This document shows positions 53,365 to 62,162 of a stretch of 64,000 bases of DNA, piece after piece. The stretch spans positions 3,038,001 to 3,102,000 of the forward strand of contig NZ_CP126084.1 in assembly GCF_030122845.1 (NCBI RefSeq). The letters are read 5' to 3'. The position numbers and the translations under genes were made by a program. The notes below the pieces were generated by a model. That model did no database searches. It saw only the letters and a list, made by a program, of their open reading frames with translations, and was not told where the DNA came from. Within the stretch, counting starts at the first letter, position 1. Every line of letters starts with the position of its first letter. The stretch comes from Paenibacillus woosongensis (lineage in GTDB: Bacteria > Bacillota > Bacilli > Paenibacillales > Paenibacillaceae).

Positions 53365-53408
53365 GTCGTTCCCTCCCAGTAACGCATGTCATCGATGGCT
53401 TGCAACAT
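53352..53408 (-). CDS. Possible leader peptide overlapping the BmrC-type gene start
   Basis: An 18-codon frame, MLQAIDDMRYWEGTTWKY, starts at ATG 53408 with GAGGGG about 10 nt upstream, and ends at TAA four codons inside the exporter gene in another frame. Its own coding DNA carries the exporter's GGGAGGG site. B. subtilis bmrCD is controlled by a translated leader (bmrB), so a similar role is conceivable. Chance is quite possible for so short a frame. Confidence 0.25.
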   Translation of the reverse strand: MLQAIDDMRYWEGTTWKY

Positions 53409-53473
53409 CTGAAATTTGCCCCTCTTCGCGACTGCCGCGTTACTTTTCAGTTATGTTGTTTTTGGAATTTAGA

Positions 53474-56400
53474 TCAAAGCAATGCCTGATGAAGTGCATG
53501 AAGACGCTGCGGTACGGCCTTCCACGATTCATCTGAATCCGTGGCTGAAGGCATGCCGGAAACGCTGCTCTCCCATTCTTCCCACTGCGCTTCGAGCGAC
53601 GCTGCGATCGCCGCAAATCTCGCCGAAGTCTCCTGCGCGTAAAATTCGATCAGATCGCGGCCAAAGCGCTGCACCGCCTCTTTGATGCTATCGCTGAGCG
53701 GCTCCTCCAGAGCCTCGCGCAATCTTTGCTTACCCCCTCCTTCAAAGAAAGTCTTTGGATTTTTGAAATAACTCCAATATGAAACTGCCTTAATGCCTTG
53801 CTCCAGACTTCCCTCGGAAACGCTTGGAGTCAGCCAGGCAGAGGTTGCATAAATCGACAGCGCCGGCAGCGCCGGAATTTCGTGCTGCAGCCTTACGAGC
53901 CAAGCCTCGGCTTCTTTCGCCAGCAGCGACTCGCATTTCTTCTCCAGCCGCAGGGAGGTTGCCTGAACTTCGCGTTCAAGCTCTATGCTTAGCTGAGCCA
54001 GCCAGCCCTTGACTGAAGCCGCGAATTTCCGCTTCATATCCCCTCCGTCATCCTGGAGAAGCGAAGGGTGGAAATATTCATGGAATAAATCACCGGCAAG
54101 AAACTGCAGCCTTCTGCGCACATGGAACAACAGTTCTCCGGTTTCCTGCGCGATTTCGGCCTCTTTATCGCTGTTTGCCAGCAATTGAAGCTCTTCTAAG
54201 AAACGCTTGCGGTCCAGCGATAACTGAACCTTAAGCTGCTCGCGTTCCTCTTCGCTTTTGGCCAGCGTCTCGCTCCACTGCTCCGCCCGCGAGATGAACT
54301 GCTGCAGCTCATGGCGGGCCGCACCTACGGCGAGACCCGCCAAGTCCTCGCTAATAAAGCGAAGGAACGGGGCCTCGAACCGGGCGAAGCCCGAACTTTC
54401 GAGCTGCGCCGCATCCGCGCTGCGCTTCGCATCCAGCGCAGCGATGCTGGACACGGGATAAATTTGCGGAGCCTCGATGCCTGCGGCCCGCAGTCCTCCC
54501 TCTACGTGTTCGACTACGCTTGCGAGCTCTCCCGGCGTTGACGCCAAATCCGCCGCGTTAACGATGAAGAACATTTTATCGAGCGCAAAGCTGCCCTTCA
54601 CCCGGCCCAGGTGGCCCAAAAACTGGCGGTCCGCACGGGAAAAGGCATGGTTGTAGTAGGTAACGTACAGCAATGCATCGCTATTTTTCATATATTCAAA
54701 GGTGACTCCGGTGTGCCGGGCATGAATGGAATCCGCCCCTGGAGTATCCACGATCACAATCCCCTGCTCGGTGAGCGGACAGGAGTAATACAGGTCAATG
54801 CCCGCTACGAAGCAGGCGCGGCTCTCTTCCGCCACATACTCGGCGAATTGTTCCAGTCCCGTGACCTCACGGCTGCCAAGTCTTGCAGCGTTGTGCTCCC
54901 AGCCGATTGCCGCCGCTTTCAGGAAGCTGAAATGAGCCCTCCCGGAAGGCGGCACGTCCGGTGCCTTCAGTTTATTCACTTCGGCTCTCCAGCTTCCTTC
55001 TTTCCACGCTCCGAGCTGCAGCGCCTCGAAGGAGTATGCCAGATCCTCGCGCATCGCTTCCAGAGACTTGAAGGTGATGGCCGCCTGGCCATGCTTCATG
55101 TCCCCTTCGGGCGCGAGGATGCGGTTAATCGCCGCGGTCGTCGGATGCGGCGATACCGGCAGCACCTGAGCGCCGAGCAGCGCGTTCGCGAAGGAGGATT
55201 TGCCCGCGCTGAACGCCCCGAACAGCGCGACCGTAAAGCGGCCGCCGCGAAGACCGTCCGCGCGGGCGCGCAGCTCCCTTACCCCCGACCCGAAGGCGGG
55301 GTAAGGGGCCAGCGCCTCGGCGGCGGCGCTCAGCACCGCGGCCGCTTCGCCCAGCCGCTGCCGCCCGCTTATCGCGGCAGCGGCTGCGCCAGCGCTGTCG
55401 CTGGCGCTCGCGGGCACCGCGGCCGCCGGCGGCGCCGTGGCCGCCGCCGCGGGCGCCTGTGGGCGCTGCGGCGCAGCCGGCGCCCCTGGCGCGGCGTCCC
55501 TCACCTCCGGCAGAATGCCGGGAGGGAGGGACGGGCGCTCGCCGAGCAGCGCGTGGATGCGCGCAGCTCGCTCCTTGGCGGCAGCGCGCAGCGCCTGCAG
55601 CCGCCCGGCGGCGCCGGAGCGCGCCAGCAGCGCCTCGCGCTGCGCGGCCAGGCTGTGCTGCGCCTTGCTCAGGCGCGGCGCCAGCTCCGCGAGCAGCCCG
55701 TCCGCGATCGCGAGGGCTGCGCGGCGGTAGCGGCCGGCAATTCCGGCCGCTACGTCGGCGGCGTAGCGAAGCGTATACTCGCCGGAGAGCAGCGCGCCTT
55801 CGCGTGCAGGACCGGCGATCCACTCTTCCTCTGCCTGCGGAAGCTCCGCTTCCAGCCTGCTCTCCCACTCCGCGCTCCACAGCCCGTGATTCTGCCCGAG
55901 ACGGCGCAGCAAATCGCGCACATGCCAATCTACCTGCGCTTGCACCTGCTCCCGCAGCTTGCCTAGAAAGAGGTCCCTCCTCCGTTCCTTCTCGCGCTCC
56001 GTCTTGCCGGCATGGAACAAAAGACCCATCTTAAAGCCGGACTTGCGGCTTTCCAAATACAGTGCGGCAGCTTCCCGAAGATCAGGCGTCATCAAATGCG
56101 CATTGGCCAGCAGACCGTCCAATTCCTTGGTCAAATCATGGCGCACCCGATCGATGAGGCCATCCTGCTCGGTAAGCTCCCGCTCCAGCGCCGACAATTC
56201 CTCCTGTAGGCTTAACAGGGCTTCCTCGCCGCCTACTTCCTCAAGCAGCCGCTCCTGTTCTTCCTCGTCTGCATCCTTCAGCCGCTTCAAATACTGTTCC
56301 GCTCCATGGAAAAGCGAGCAGCCGATGCTGAACTCGAGCAGACTCTCCCGAATCTCAAACAGGGAGGCAATCGTCTTCTCCAGCTCGCTCAGCATATTTA

Positions 56401-57166
56401 ACGGATGGGACAGCTCCTTCAGGGATATATAGAACACCCCTGCCGGTACGATTCCCCATAACTCGAAGGCGTCCTCCACAGAGCTGCGGTATTTTCCGAA
56501 CGACAATTCAGTTTCCCGGTGCTTGTCGATCTGATTTACGACGAGATAGAGAGGTTTCCCCCAATCAGCCAGCCGTTTGGCAAACGACAGATTGCTTTCC
56601 GACAGAACATGGTTGTAGTCCATGACGTAGAACACGACATCAGCTAGATGCAGCGCCGAATTGGTAGCCATCGCGTGTCCAGCGTCATTGGAATCGACAC
56701 CAGGCGTATCCAGCAGCACGCCATGCCGCCCCAATATAGGAACATCATCCCATAGGGAGATCATCGAATATGTATTTCCGTCCCGGCAATAGTCATCCAG
56801 CTGATCAAGATGAAGCTCAATCTGCTCCGAACGTGCTTCCTCCGTTTCGCTTATATCTCCGTTTTCCGCCTCCGCCCGCGTAAGGACGGCCCGAGGCTCT
56901 CCATTGCGAATGGCGGCCACATTGGCGGTTGTCGGTATCGGCCCCGACGGCAGCACCTGCTTGCCGCACAGCCTGTTAATCAGACTGGACTTGCCTGCGG
57001 AGAAGTGTCCGCAGAACGATAACGTTAATTCATCAGCTTCCAGCTTCCTTGTTAAATCTTGAATTTCCCGGCAAGCTCTTAGGTCTTTACCTGACTCATA
57101 TAACTTCAAGAACTGGTCAAGTCGGTCATGAAGCCGCTGATCCCGACCAATTGTCAACGTTTCCAT
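53474..57166 (-). CDS. Double dynamin-like GTPase (DynA-like)
   Basis: 1230 residues from ATG 57166; B. subtilis DynA is ~1190. Two fused dynamin modules: the first has P-loop GHFSAGKSS at ~50-60, switch TTAN, DTPGVDSND and NQIDKH; the second has GAFSAGKSS at ~650, TTAAIN, DTPGADSIH and NAADLA. Long helical stalk regions rich in Glu/Leu/Arg follow each. The join (about residues 420-640, DNA 55250-55900) is very GC- and Ala-rich with low-complexity APAAPQRPQAPAA-type stretches. Family members tether and fuse membranes and protect against phage and membrane-pore damage. Confidence 0.92.
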   Translation of the reverse strand: METLTIGRDQRLHDRLDQFLKLYESGKDLRACREIQDLTRKLEADELTLSFCGHFSAGKSSLINRLCGKQVLPSGPIPTTANVAAIRNGEPRAVLTRAEAENGDISETEEARSEQIELHLDQLDDYCRDGNTYSMISLWDDVPILGRHGVLLDTPGVDSNDAGHAMATNSALHLADVVFYVMDYNHVLSESNLSFAKRLADWGKPLYLVVNQIDKHRETELSFGKYRSSVEDAFELWGIVPAGVFYISLKELSHPLNMLSELEKTIASLFEIRESLLEFSIGCSLFHGAEQYLKRLKDADEEEQERLLEEVGGEEALLSLQEELSALERELTEQDGLIDRVRHDLTKELDGLLANAHLMTPDLREAAALYLESRKSGFKMGLLFHAGKTEREKERRRDLFLGKLREQVQAQVDWHVRDLLRRLGQNHGLWSAEWESRLEAELPQAEEEWIAGPAREGALLSGEYTLRYAADVAAGIAGRYRRAALAIADGLLAELAPRLSKAQHSLAAQREALLARSGAAGRLQALRAAAKERAARIHALLGERPSLPPGILPEVRDAAPGAPAAPQRPQAPAAAATAPPAAAVPASASDSAGAAAAAISGRQRLGEAAAVLSAAAEALAPYPAFGSGVRELRARADGLRGGRFTVALFGAFSAGKSSFANALLGAQVLPVSPHPTTAAINRILAPEGDMKHGQAAITFKSLEAMREDLAYSFEALQLGAWKEGSWRAEVNKLKAPDVPPSGRAHFSFLKAAAIGWEHNAARLGSREVTGLEQFAEYVAEESRACFVAGIDLYYSCPLTEQGIVIVDTPGADSIHARHTGVTFEYMKNSDALLYVTYYNHAFSRADRQFLGHLGRVKGSFALDKMFFIVNAADLASTPGELASVVEHVEGGLRAAGIEAPQIYPVSSIAALDAKRSADAAQLESSGFARFEAPFLRFISEDLAGLAVGAARHELQQFISRAEQWSETLAKSEEEREQLKVQLSLDRKRFLEELQLLANSDKEAEIAQETGELLFHVRRRLQFLAGDLFHEYFHPSLLQDDGGDMKRKFAASVKGWLAQLSIELEREVQATSLRLEKKCESLLAKEAEAWLVRLQHEIPALPALSIYATSAWLTPSVSEGSLEQGIKAVSYWSYFKNPKTFFEGGGKQRLREALEEPLSDSIKEAVQRFGRDLIEFYAQETSARFAAIAASLEAQWEEWESSVSGMPSATDSDESWKAVPQRLHALHQALL

Positions 57167-57507
57167 GAATATGTACTCTCCTTATTTATGTTTGCCTAAC
57201 GCCTCACGAAGCAAGAAGCGGTATTCATTTTTAGTATTCACCTCGACATATTCCATGTCTTAGGAAATACATTCATTTTACATGAGTGGCATCCGTCAGG
57301 GAAGTCTCATAATTAGTGATTTTCCAGTAAAAAGTATAGAACTTCCAGCTTATATATAGAAAAACGCCGCTCAGGGTACATTCTTCGTTGCCAAATGGCC
57401 GATATCTTCGTTTTTGATTAAAAATGAAGCATTTCATCCTCTAAAATAAACATTATTTTAGATTCGCCTGTCTTAACCCGTAATATTCCAGATGCCTAAC
57501 ACAAAAA
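57167..57507. other. Gene-free stretch, nothing recognised
   Basis: About 340 AT-rich bases upstream of the dynamin gene; presumably its promoter region. No RNA or repeat that I can support. Confidence 0.5.
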
Positions 57508-57537
57508 ACCGCCTCACGGATATGTCCGCAAGACGGT
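57508..57537 (-). terminator. Terminator of the nth/small-protein unit
   Basis: ACCGTCTTGCGGA and TCCGTGAGGCGGT pair over 13 bp with G-U pairs on the minus strand, then TTTTTTG. Confidence 0.85.
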
Positions 57538-57557
57538 ATTCTGATTAGCCAAACCGT

Positions 57558-57842
57558 TTACACCGAAGGCGCTTCGAGCGAATCGGCCTCGGATGGAATT
57601 AGAATTTCAAACACTTTGCCATGCTGTAATATGGTGATTCCTTTCTCCTTATCCTTCATTACGACCACTTCAGGTTTGGCCGCCATGCGCTCCAAGTAAT
57701 GGCTCGGCACTTCGCCGGAGTCGCTGACAGTCACGCCTTCAACCTCGCGCTCGTCATTCTCCTGCAAGTCGATTTCGATGACCTGCTCGAACATATCGGA
57801 GAATTGTTCAAAACTATCGGTGTACACAGAAATACATTTCAT
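57558..57842 (-). CDS. Small acidic protein of unknown function
   Basis: 94 residues from ATG 57842 with AGAGGATGAG upstream. MKCISVYTDSFEQFSDMFEQV opens a strand-helix pattern; VSDSGEVPSHYLERMAAKPEVVVMKDKEKGITILQHGKVFEILIP follows. Acidic, no signal peptide or helix, so cytoplasmic. I recognise a general Paenibacillus-type conserved small protein but no defined family. 33 bp after the nth stop and probably co-transcribed with it. Confidence 0.7.
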   Translation of the reverse strand: MKCISVYTDSFEQFSDMFEQVIEIDLQENDEREVEGVTVSDSGEVPSHYLERMAAKPEVVVMKDKEKGITILQHGKVFEILIPSEADSLEAPSV

Positions 57843-57875
57843 GGAGTCTCATCCTCTTCTACCTAGGTTTGAAAG

Positions 57876-58544
57876 TCACTTCTCTCTATCTTTTCTGACC
57901 GGTGACTTTTTCATACGTTTTTTGCCTTCCCGGCAAACATCCAGCAGCGGACAAATCTCGCACTGCGGATTCTGGGCCTTGCAATGATATCTTCCGAAAA
58001 AGATCAGCCGATGATGGGTAATCGTCCATTCTTCCTTGGGCACTCGCTTCATCAGCTTCTTCTCGACTTCAAGCACGGAATCGTTCCAGCCTGCCAGTCC
58101 CAGCCGCTTGCTGACCCGTTCCACATGCGTATCGACGGCGATCGCCGGGACGCCGAAGGCGTTCGAAACAACCACATTGGCCGTCTTGCGGCCCACGCCC
58201 GGAAGCTTCACCAGCTCGGCATGCTCGCGAGGAACCTCCCCGTCGTACTGTTCAATGAGAATCCGGCATAAATTCTGAATATGCTTGGCTTTACTCCGAA
58301 ATAGTCCGATGCGCCGGATATCCTGCTCCAGCTCTTCGAGCGGAACGGCAAGATAATCTCCCGGCGTCTTGTATTTCTGAAATAAATCTTCCGTCACCTT
58401 GTTTACGGTTGCGTCGGTACACTGTGCCGACAGCAGCACGGCAATCGTCAATTCAAACGCATTGCTGTGGCGGAGCTCACAGTGCGCATCCGGAAACATA
58501 GCGCCGATGCAGTCCAGAATATGACGGACACCCGCGGCATTCAT
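57876..58544 (-). CDS. nth: Endonuclease III (DNA glycosylase/AP lyase)
   Basis: ATG 58544 is chosen because GGTGGAG lies just upstream and the protein then begins as in the family (MNAAGVRHILDCIGAMFPDAHCEL). 222 residues. HhH motif LPGVGRKTANVV with catalytic Lys, then GVPAIAVDTHVERVSKRLG with catalytic Asp, and the 4Fe-4S cluster C-x6-C-x2-C-x5-C (CKAQNPQCEICPLLDVC). Removes oxidised pyrimidines and nicks the abasic site. Lies between the SLH gene and a small protein gene on the same strand. Confidence 0.96.
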   Translation of the reverse strand: MNAAGVRHILDCIGAMFPDAHCELRHSNAFELTIAVLLSAQCTDATVNKVTEDLFQKYKTPGDYLAVPLEELEQDIRRIGLFRSKAKHIQNLCRILIEQYDGEVPREHAELVKLPGVGRKTANVVVSNAFGVPAIAVDTHVERVSKRLGLAGWNDSVLEVEKKLMKRVPKEEWTITHHRLIFFGRYHCKAQNPQCEICPLLDVCREGKKRMKKSPVRKDREK

Positions 58545-58583
58545 GTCTCCACCTAACCTTTCTTCATGAATCTTCACGACGAA

Positions 58584-58622
58584 AACCGTCTTGCCCGGGA
58601 ATGATCCCGCAACAAGACGGTT
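58584..58622 (-). terminator. Terminator of the SLH protein gene
   Basis: AACCGTCTTG and CAAGACGGTT form the outer stem, with an inner GGGA/TCCC pair; TTTTCG follows on the minus strand. Confidence 0.7.
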
Positions 58623-58638
58623 ATTCTCACGAAAATGA

Positions 58639-61398
58639 TTATTGTTTTTCGATTTCAACGAGTCTGTCACCATTGAAATACAAAACAATTTTATCATCAT
58701 CTTTCAGAGATTGCACGGAAATCGTCGTATCACCTTGGTGAACATACGTATCCGCGTTTACAAAAAAGCGATATTTGTCATCCGCGATGGTCGCTCTTTT
58801 AACAACAAGCTCTCTAGCACTTGCATCATAGCGGGAGAATTTCCGCTCTAGCGAAGTCAGAACCTTGACGATAAGGGTACCGTCACTGTCTTTGCGTACC
58901 TCCACACGATCCGCTGATGCTAGTCCGCCTGTCCCCGTAGTTACGGACGTTCCACGAACAACTTTGACACTGCCCGATAGCGGGAACGATTCGGTTCCGC
59001 CGGTAAAGGTTTTGACCGTTAAGGTAGAGGCGTCGATATTTTGCACGCTGCCCAGCGTCAATTTGACAACCTGCAGCGAAACCGCCTTATGCCCATGAAA
59101 TGCCACGTTGATCGTTTGGCCGCTTTGAATATTGTTCACCCTGATCGGATTGCCGTTCTCATCCGTCAGAATCGCCTGATCGACGTAGAAGCTTTCCGTA
59201 AGCCCGTTATTGCTGTTTACCGCTCTGATGCGGCTATAGGACGTATCTACCGAGCTGACCACGAATTGAGCGGAAGACTTTACAGCCAGCGTCTGAACCG
59301 CATCCTGGTTCGTACTTAGCATAGCAACTACAGGATCGCCGACTTTTACATCGCTCAGTGTTGCGCTTTTGCCGTACAATTCAATCGTAGGAGCGGTTCC
59401 CTGGTAAGGCAGTGCAATTGTTTTGTTGTCGGATGTCAGCAGGGTAATCTTCTTCTCCGCCGTATTTACAGACACGAAGGTGCCTTCATATTTATAAATC
59501 ATTTGCACGCTTAGCGCCCGGCTGCCGATATAAGTCACATTAATTTTCCGGTCTTTGTTCAGGACAGATTCCATACCCGCAAGGGTCGGCTGGTTGGAGT
59601 TGTATTCCACCTTCGTCTTCTCATCCAAAACAAATACGTGCGGCTTCGCATTCGCATCCAGCACCGTCAGCGTCTTCGACTTGCTATCGTAGTTCACGAC
59701 CGTAGCGGCCGGCATTTGCTCGGACTGGCGGCCTTGCACCACGATCTTCGTCACCCGCTCCTCAGCATCCAGTGTCAGCTCGACCTTATCGCCGCCGTTC
59801 AAATCAGCAATCAGATCGTCAAATGTAGCGTCTTTAATGCCGCCGACGATAATTTCCGGTTTCTCCGCTAACAGCTTCACTTCAGGATATCCGCTGGCAT
59901 TGCTGTAGGTCAACAAGCGTCCGTTCTGATCCAATCCAAGCAGCGTCCCTTTGACCGTTCGCTCGATGCTTTGCGTCACCTCAAGGGAATCCAGCACACT
60001 GTTCTTCACCGAATATTTAATGGCCGAATTGGCTTGCAATTCGCTGAGGCTGTTCAGCTTCTGGCTTTGGTACAGCAGAATCGTCGTCTCGTCCACTGCA
60101 TAGGTCTCGACCGTGCCTGAGGTATCGCGAATCGTTATTTTCTTGCCGGTCACATCGACAGATTCAATTGTGCCAGTACCCGATTTGCTGACCAGGGCCG
60201 ATTTCACTTGAACAAGCACCGGCTTTCTCGCCGCAGTATAAGTCTCCCGCTGTACGATGATCGTGCTCTCTGGAGTCAAGCTGCTGGCTGCCACTTTATT
60301 GCCGTTCTGATCCAGGAACGCAGTTGTATCGTCAAATGTATATTCCACGGAATCGTTATTTACGAGCATCAATATCCGATTGCCGTTCAGAATCCGAAGC
60401 AGGGTGCCCTCCGTACTCTCCAGCTGCTGATTCCCGTCAATGATTTCGACGTACGCCGCCGAACCAATTTTATCGATCGCCAGCACCTTCGTGTAAGGCT
60501 TTAAATCTTGCTTCGAAATCTTTAATTGCGAATCCTTGGTGAAGTATACGCTGCGGTTATCGAGAACGAAGCTCTTCAGCTGATTATCCACGTACAAGGT
60601 CAGCTTGCTGTCGGTCAGTTCGGTCACGATCCCCTCGTAAACGTTCGAATAATTGGCGTCTAAATGCTCCGCGCCTTTACCGAAGAAGGTCGCGATTTGT
60701 GCCCGTGTCACATTGCCCTGCGGATCGAATTTATTGCCTTCAATCCCTTTCGTAATATCCAATTTGGCGGCCAGATTCACATAACCTCTAACCGAAGAGG
60801 TAATTTTGTCGTGGTCCGCAAAGCCAGTTGCCGCTGTACCCAGTGCTTTGGCCTCCTCGTCTTTGCCTAGGGCGCGGATAAGAACTTTAGCTACCCATTC
60901 GCGGGACGCTTTTTTCTGTCCCCAGGACTCCTTCTCCTTTAAAATAGCCAGCTCTTCATCTTTATCGATCAGATTCTTCTTCAAAGCCAGCTCGACATAA
61001 GGTTTCGCGTAACCGCTGATTTGCAGCTCGGCAGGAACCGTATCTCCGCTGCCGACTTCAGCGCTTAAATTCATAAAGCGAATCGCCATCGTAATGGCTT
61101 CCTGCTGCGTAACGCTATCGCTCGGACGGAACTTGCCGGCATCCCCAACAATGATGCCCTCCGCAGCTAGCTTGTAAATATATTTCTCGGCCCAAAAGCC
61201 ATTCTGTACGTCGCTAAACAAGGAAAATGCCGTATTTGACGTGTTCGTAATATTTGTTCCCGTTCCCAAATTGGCAGAAGACTCTGCCGGCTCGTCCGCA
61301 AAAACGGCTGCGCTGCCGCTCAGGCAGATTGCGGCAGCCAGCATGGCCGATACCGCCTTTTTGGAATTACGTCTATAAGTGCGTTTAAATGATGACAT
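58639..61398 (-). CDS. S-layer-homology (SLH) surface protein with repeated beta modules
   Basis: ATG 61398 is chosen, six nt after GGAGAG (TTG 61401 is adjacent). 919 residues. Signal peptide (RRNSKKAVSAMLAAAICLSGSAAVFADEP). Three SLH motifs at about 55-250 (FSDVQNGFWAEKYIYKLAAEGIIVG; ISGYAKPYVELALKKNLID; GYVNLAAKLDITKGIEGNKFDPQGNVTRAQIATFF), which bind pyruvylated wall polymer. The rest is a series of degenerate ~70-residue units of the form EGTxxxVxxxxKxITLxxxDNKxxxYxLD. No enzyme motif. Anchored to the wall; function unknown. Confidence 0.9.
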   Translation of the reverse strand: MSSFKRTYRRNSKKAVSAMLAAAICLSGSAAVFADEPAESSANLGTGTNITNTSNTAFSLFSDVQNGFWAEKYIYKLAAEGIIVGDAGKFRPSDSVTQQEAITMAIRFMNLSAEVGSGDTVPAELQISGYAKPYVELALKKNLIDKDEELAILKEKESWGQKKASREWVAKVLIRALGKDEEAKALGTAATGFADHDKITSSVRGYVNLAAKLDITKGIEGNKFDPQGNVTRAQIATFFGKGAEHLDANYSNVYEGIVTELTDSKLTLYVDNQLKSFVLDNRSVYFTKDSQLKISKQDLKPYTKVLAIDKIGSAAYVEIIDGNQQLESTEGTLLRILNGNRILMLVNNDSVEYTFDDTTAFLDQNGNKVAASSLTPESTIIVQRETYTAARKPVLVQVKSALVSKSGTGTIESVDVTGKKITIRDTSGTVETYAVDETTILLYQSQKLNSLSELQANSAIKYSVKNSVLDSLEVTQSIERTVKGTLLGLDQNGRLLTYSNASGYPEVKLLAEKPEIIVGGIKDATFDDLIADLNGGDKVELTLDAEERVTKIVVQGRQSEQMPAATVVNYDSKSKTLTVLDANAKPHVFVLDEKTKVEYNSNQPTLAGMESVLNKDRKINVTYIGSRALSVQMIYKYEGTFVSVNTAEKKITLLTSDNKTIALPYQGTAPTIELYGKSATLSDVKVGDPVVAMLSTNQDAVQTLAVKSSAQFVVSSVDTSYSRIRAVNSNNGLTESFYVDQAILTDENGNPIRVNNIQSGQTINVAFHGHKAVSLQVVKLTLGSVQNIDASTLTVKTFTGGTESFPLSGSVKVVRGTSVTTGTGGLASADRVEVRKDSDGTLIVKVLTSLERKFSRYDASARELVVKRATIADDKYRFFVNADTYVHQGDTTISVQSLKDDDKIVLYFNGDRLVEIEKQ

Positions 61399-61469
61399 CA
61401 AATTCTCTCCTTCAACATTGATCTCTTAACCAAGTTCGACGGCGAGCTGCTATTTCCTCCAAAAAGTTG

Positions 61470-62084
61470 CTATTTTCTTAGAATAGGATGCTCTAATTCG
61501 ACATGGCCCATCAATGTGTCTGCCTGCTGGCCATCCACCAGAATTTCTATGGATTGCACTTCTTCGAACTGGAATAACGCCTTCGTCAGCGACTCCACGG
61601 CGAGAGCTTCGCCGCCAGCTCCAAGCCGGGCCTCGTCTGGCAGAGTTAAATCGACAGTCAGCTTCCCGCCTTCAAATACAGCCTGCTTGAAATTCACCTT
61701 TTCCCAAAGCGGCAGCAGACCAGGAGTCTCGCTTTGCTGCAGCGCCTTTAAAGTCTGCATATATTTCTCGGCATCGGCACTATACGTAATTTCCTTGCTC
61801 TCTGGAAACAGTTCGTTCAGCTGATCATCCGTGAAATATGCCTGAATAACCATCGTGTTGGCTTGCTCCTCCGGGGAGCTATGGTGTGAATCGCCTGCGC
61901 CATGAGCAACGGGATTGCTCGGCGGTTCTTGAATCGCCGTTCCGTCTACACTATTGCCGGCATTTCCTTGATTTTCTTGGTTTACTTGCTCACCTTCTAC
62001 GAGCGCATTTGGCTTTTGGCCGCATCCCGCGGTTACGGCAAGCAGAAGCACCAAAACGCCGATGATCCATAGTTTTCTGTTCAT
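61470..62084 (-). CDS. GerMN-domain lipoprotein
   Basis: ATG 62084 is chosen, behind AGGAGGAA; the frame from GTG 62090 is too close to it. About 204 residues. Lipoprotein signal (LWIIGVLVLLLAVTAGC). After a Asn/Gly/His linker the GerMN domain reads MVIQAYFTDDQLNELFPESKEITYS, FKQAVFEGGKLTVDLTLPDEARLGAGGEALAVESLTKALFQFEEVQSIEILVDGQQADTLMGHVEL. B. subtilis GerM has two such domains; this has one. Spore/forespore membrane-associated; needed for stable engulfment complex in B. subtilis. Near the amidase gene. Confidence 0.88.
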   Translation of the reverse strand: MNRKLWIIGVLVLLLAVTAGCGQKPNALVEGEQVNQENQGNAGNSVDGTAIQEPPSNPVAHGAGDSHHSSPEEQANTMVIQAYFTDDQLNELFPESKEITYSADAEKYMQTLKALQQSETPGLLPLWEKVNFKQAVFEGGKLTVDLTLPDEARLGAGGEALAVESLTKALFQFEEVQSIEILVDGQQADTLMGHVELEHPILRK

Positions 62085-62110
62085 GGTCACTTCCTCCTCC
62101 TCTAAAGGTG

Positions 62111-62140
62111 TTCAGGAAGCCGGCAAGCCGGCTTCCTGAA
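62111..62140 (-). terminator. Perfect hairpin between amidase and GerMN genes
   Basis: TTCAGGAAGCCGGC and GCCGGCTTCCTGAA flank AA: a 14-bp stem. No T-run follows on the minus strand, so it may act as an mRNA processing or attenuation site rather than a full terminator. Confidence 0.6.
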
Positions 62141-62162
62141 TGCACATTTTATGAGCCGCTGG

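Noticed and set aside
54611..55966. Long plus-strand frame of about 450 codons opposite the dynamin gene, and a minus-strand frame at 55125-55928
   Set aside because: Both are shadows created by very high GC content; the products are Arg/Ala-rich with no domain, while the dynamin frame has two complete GTPase modules.
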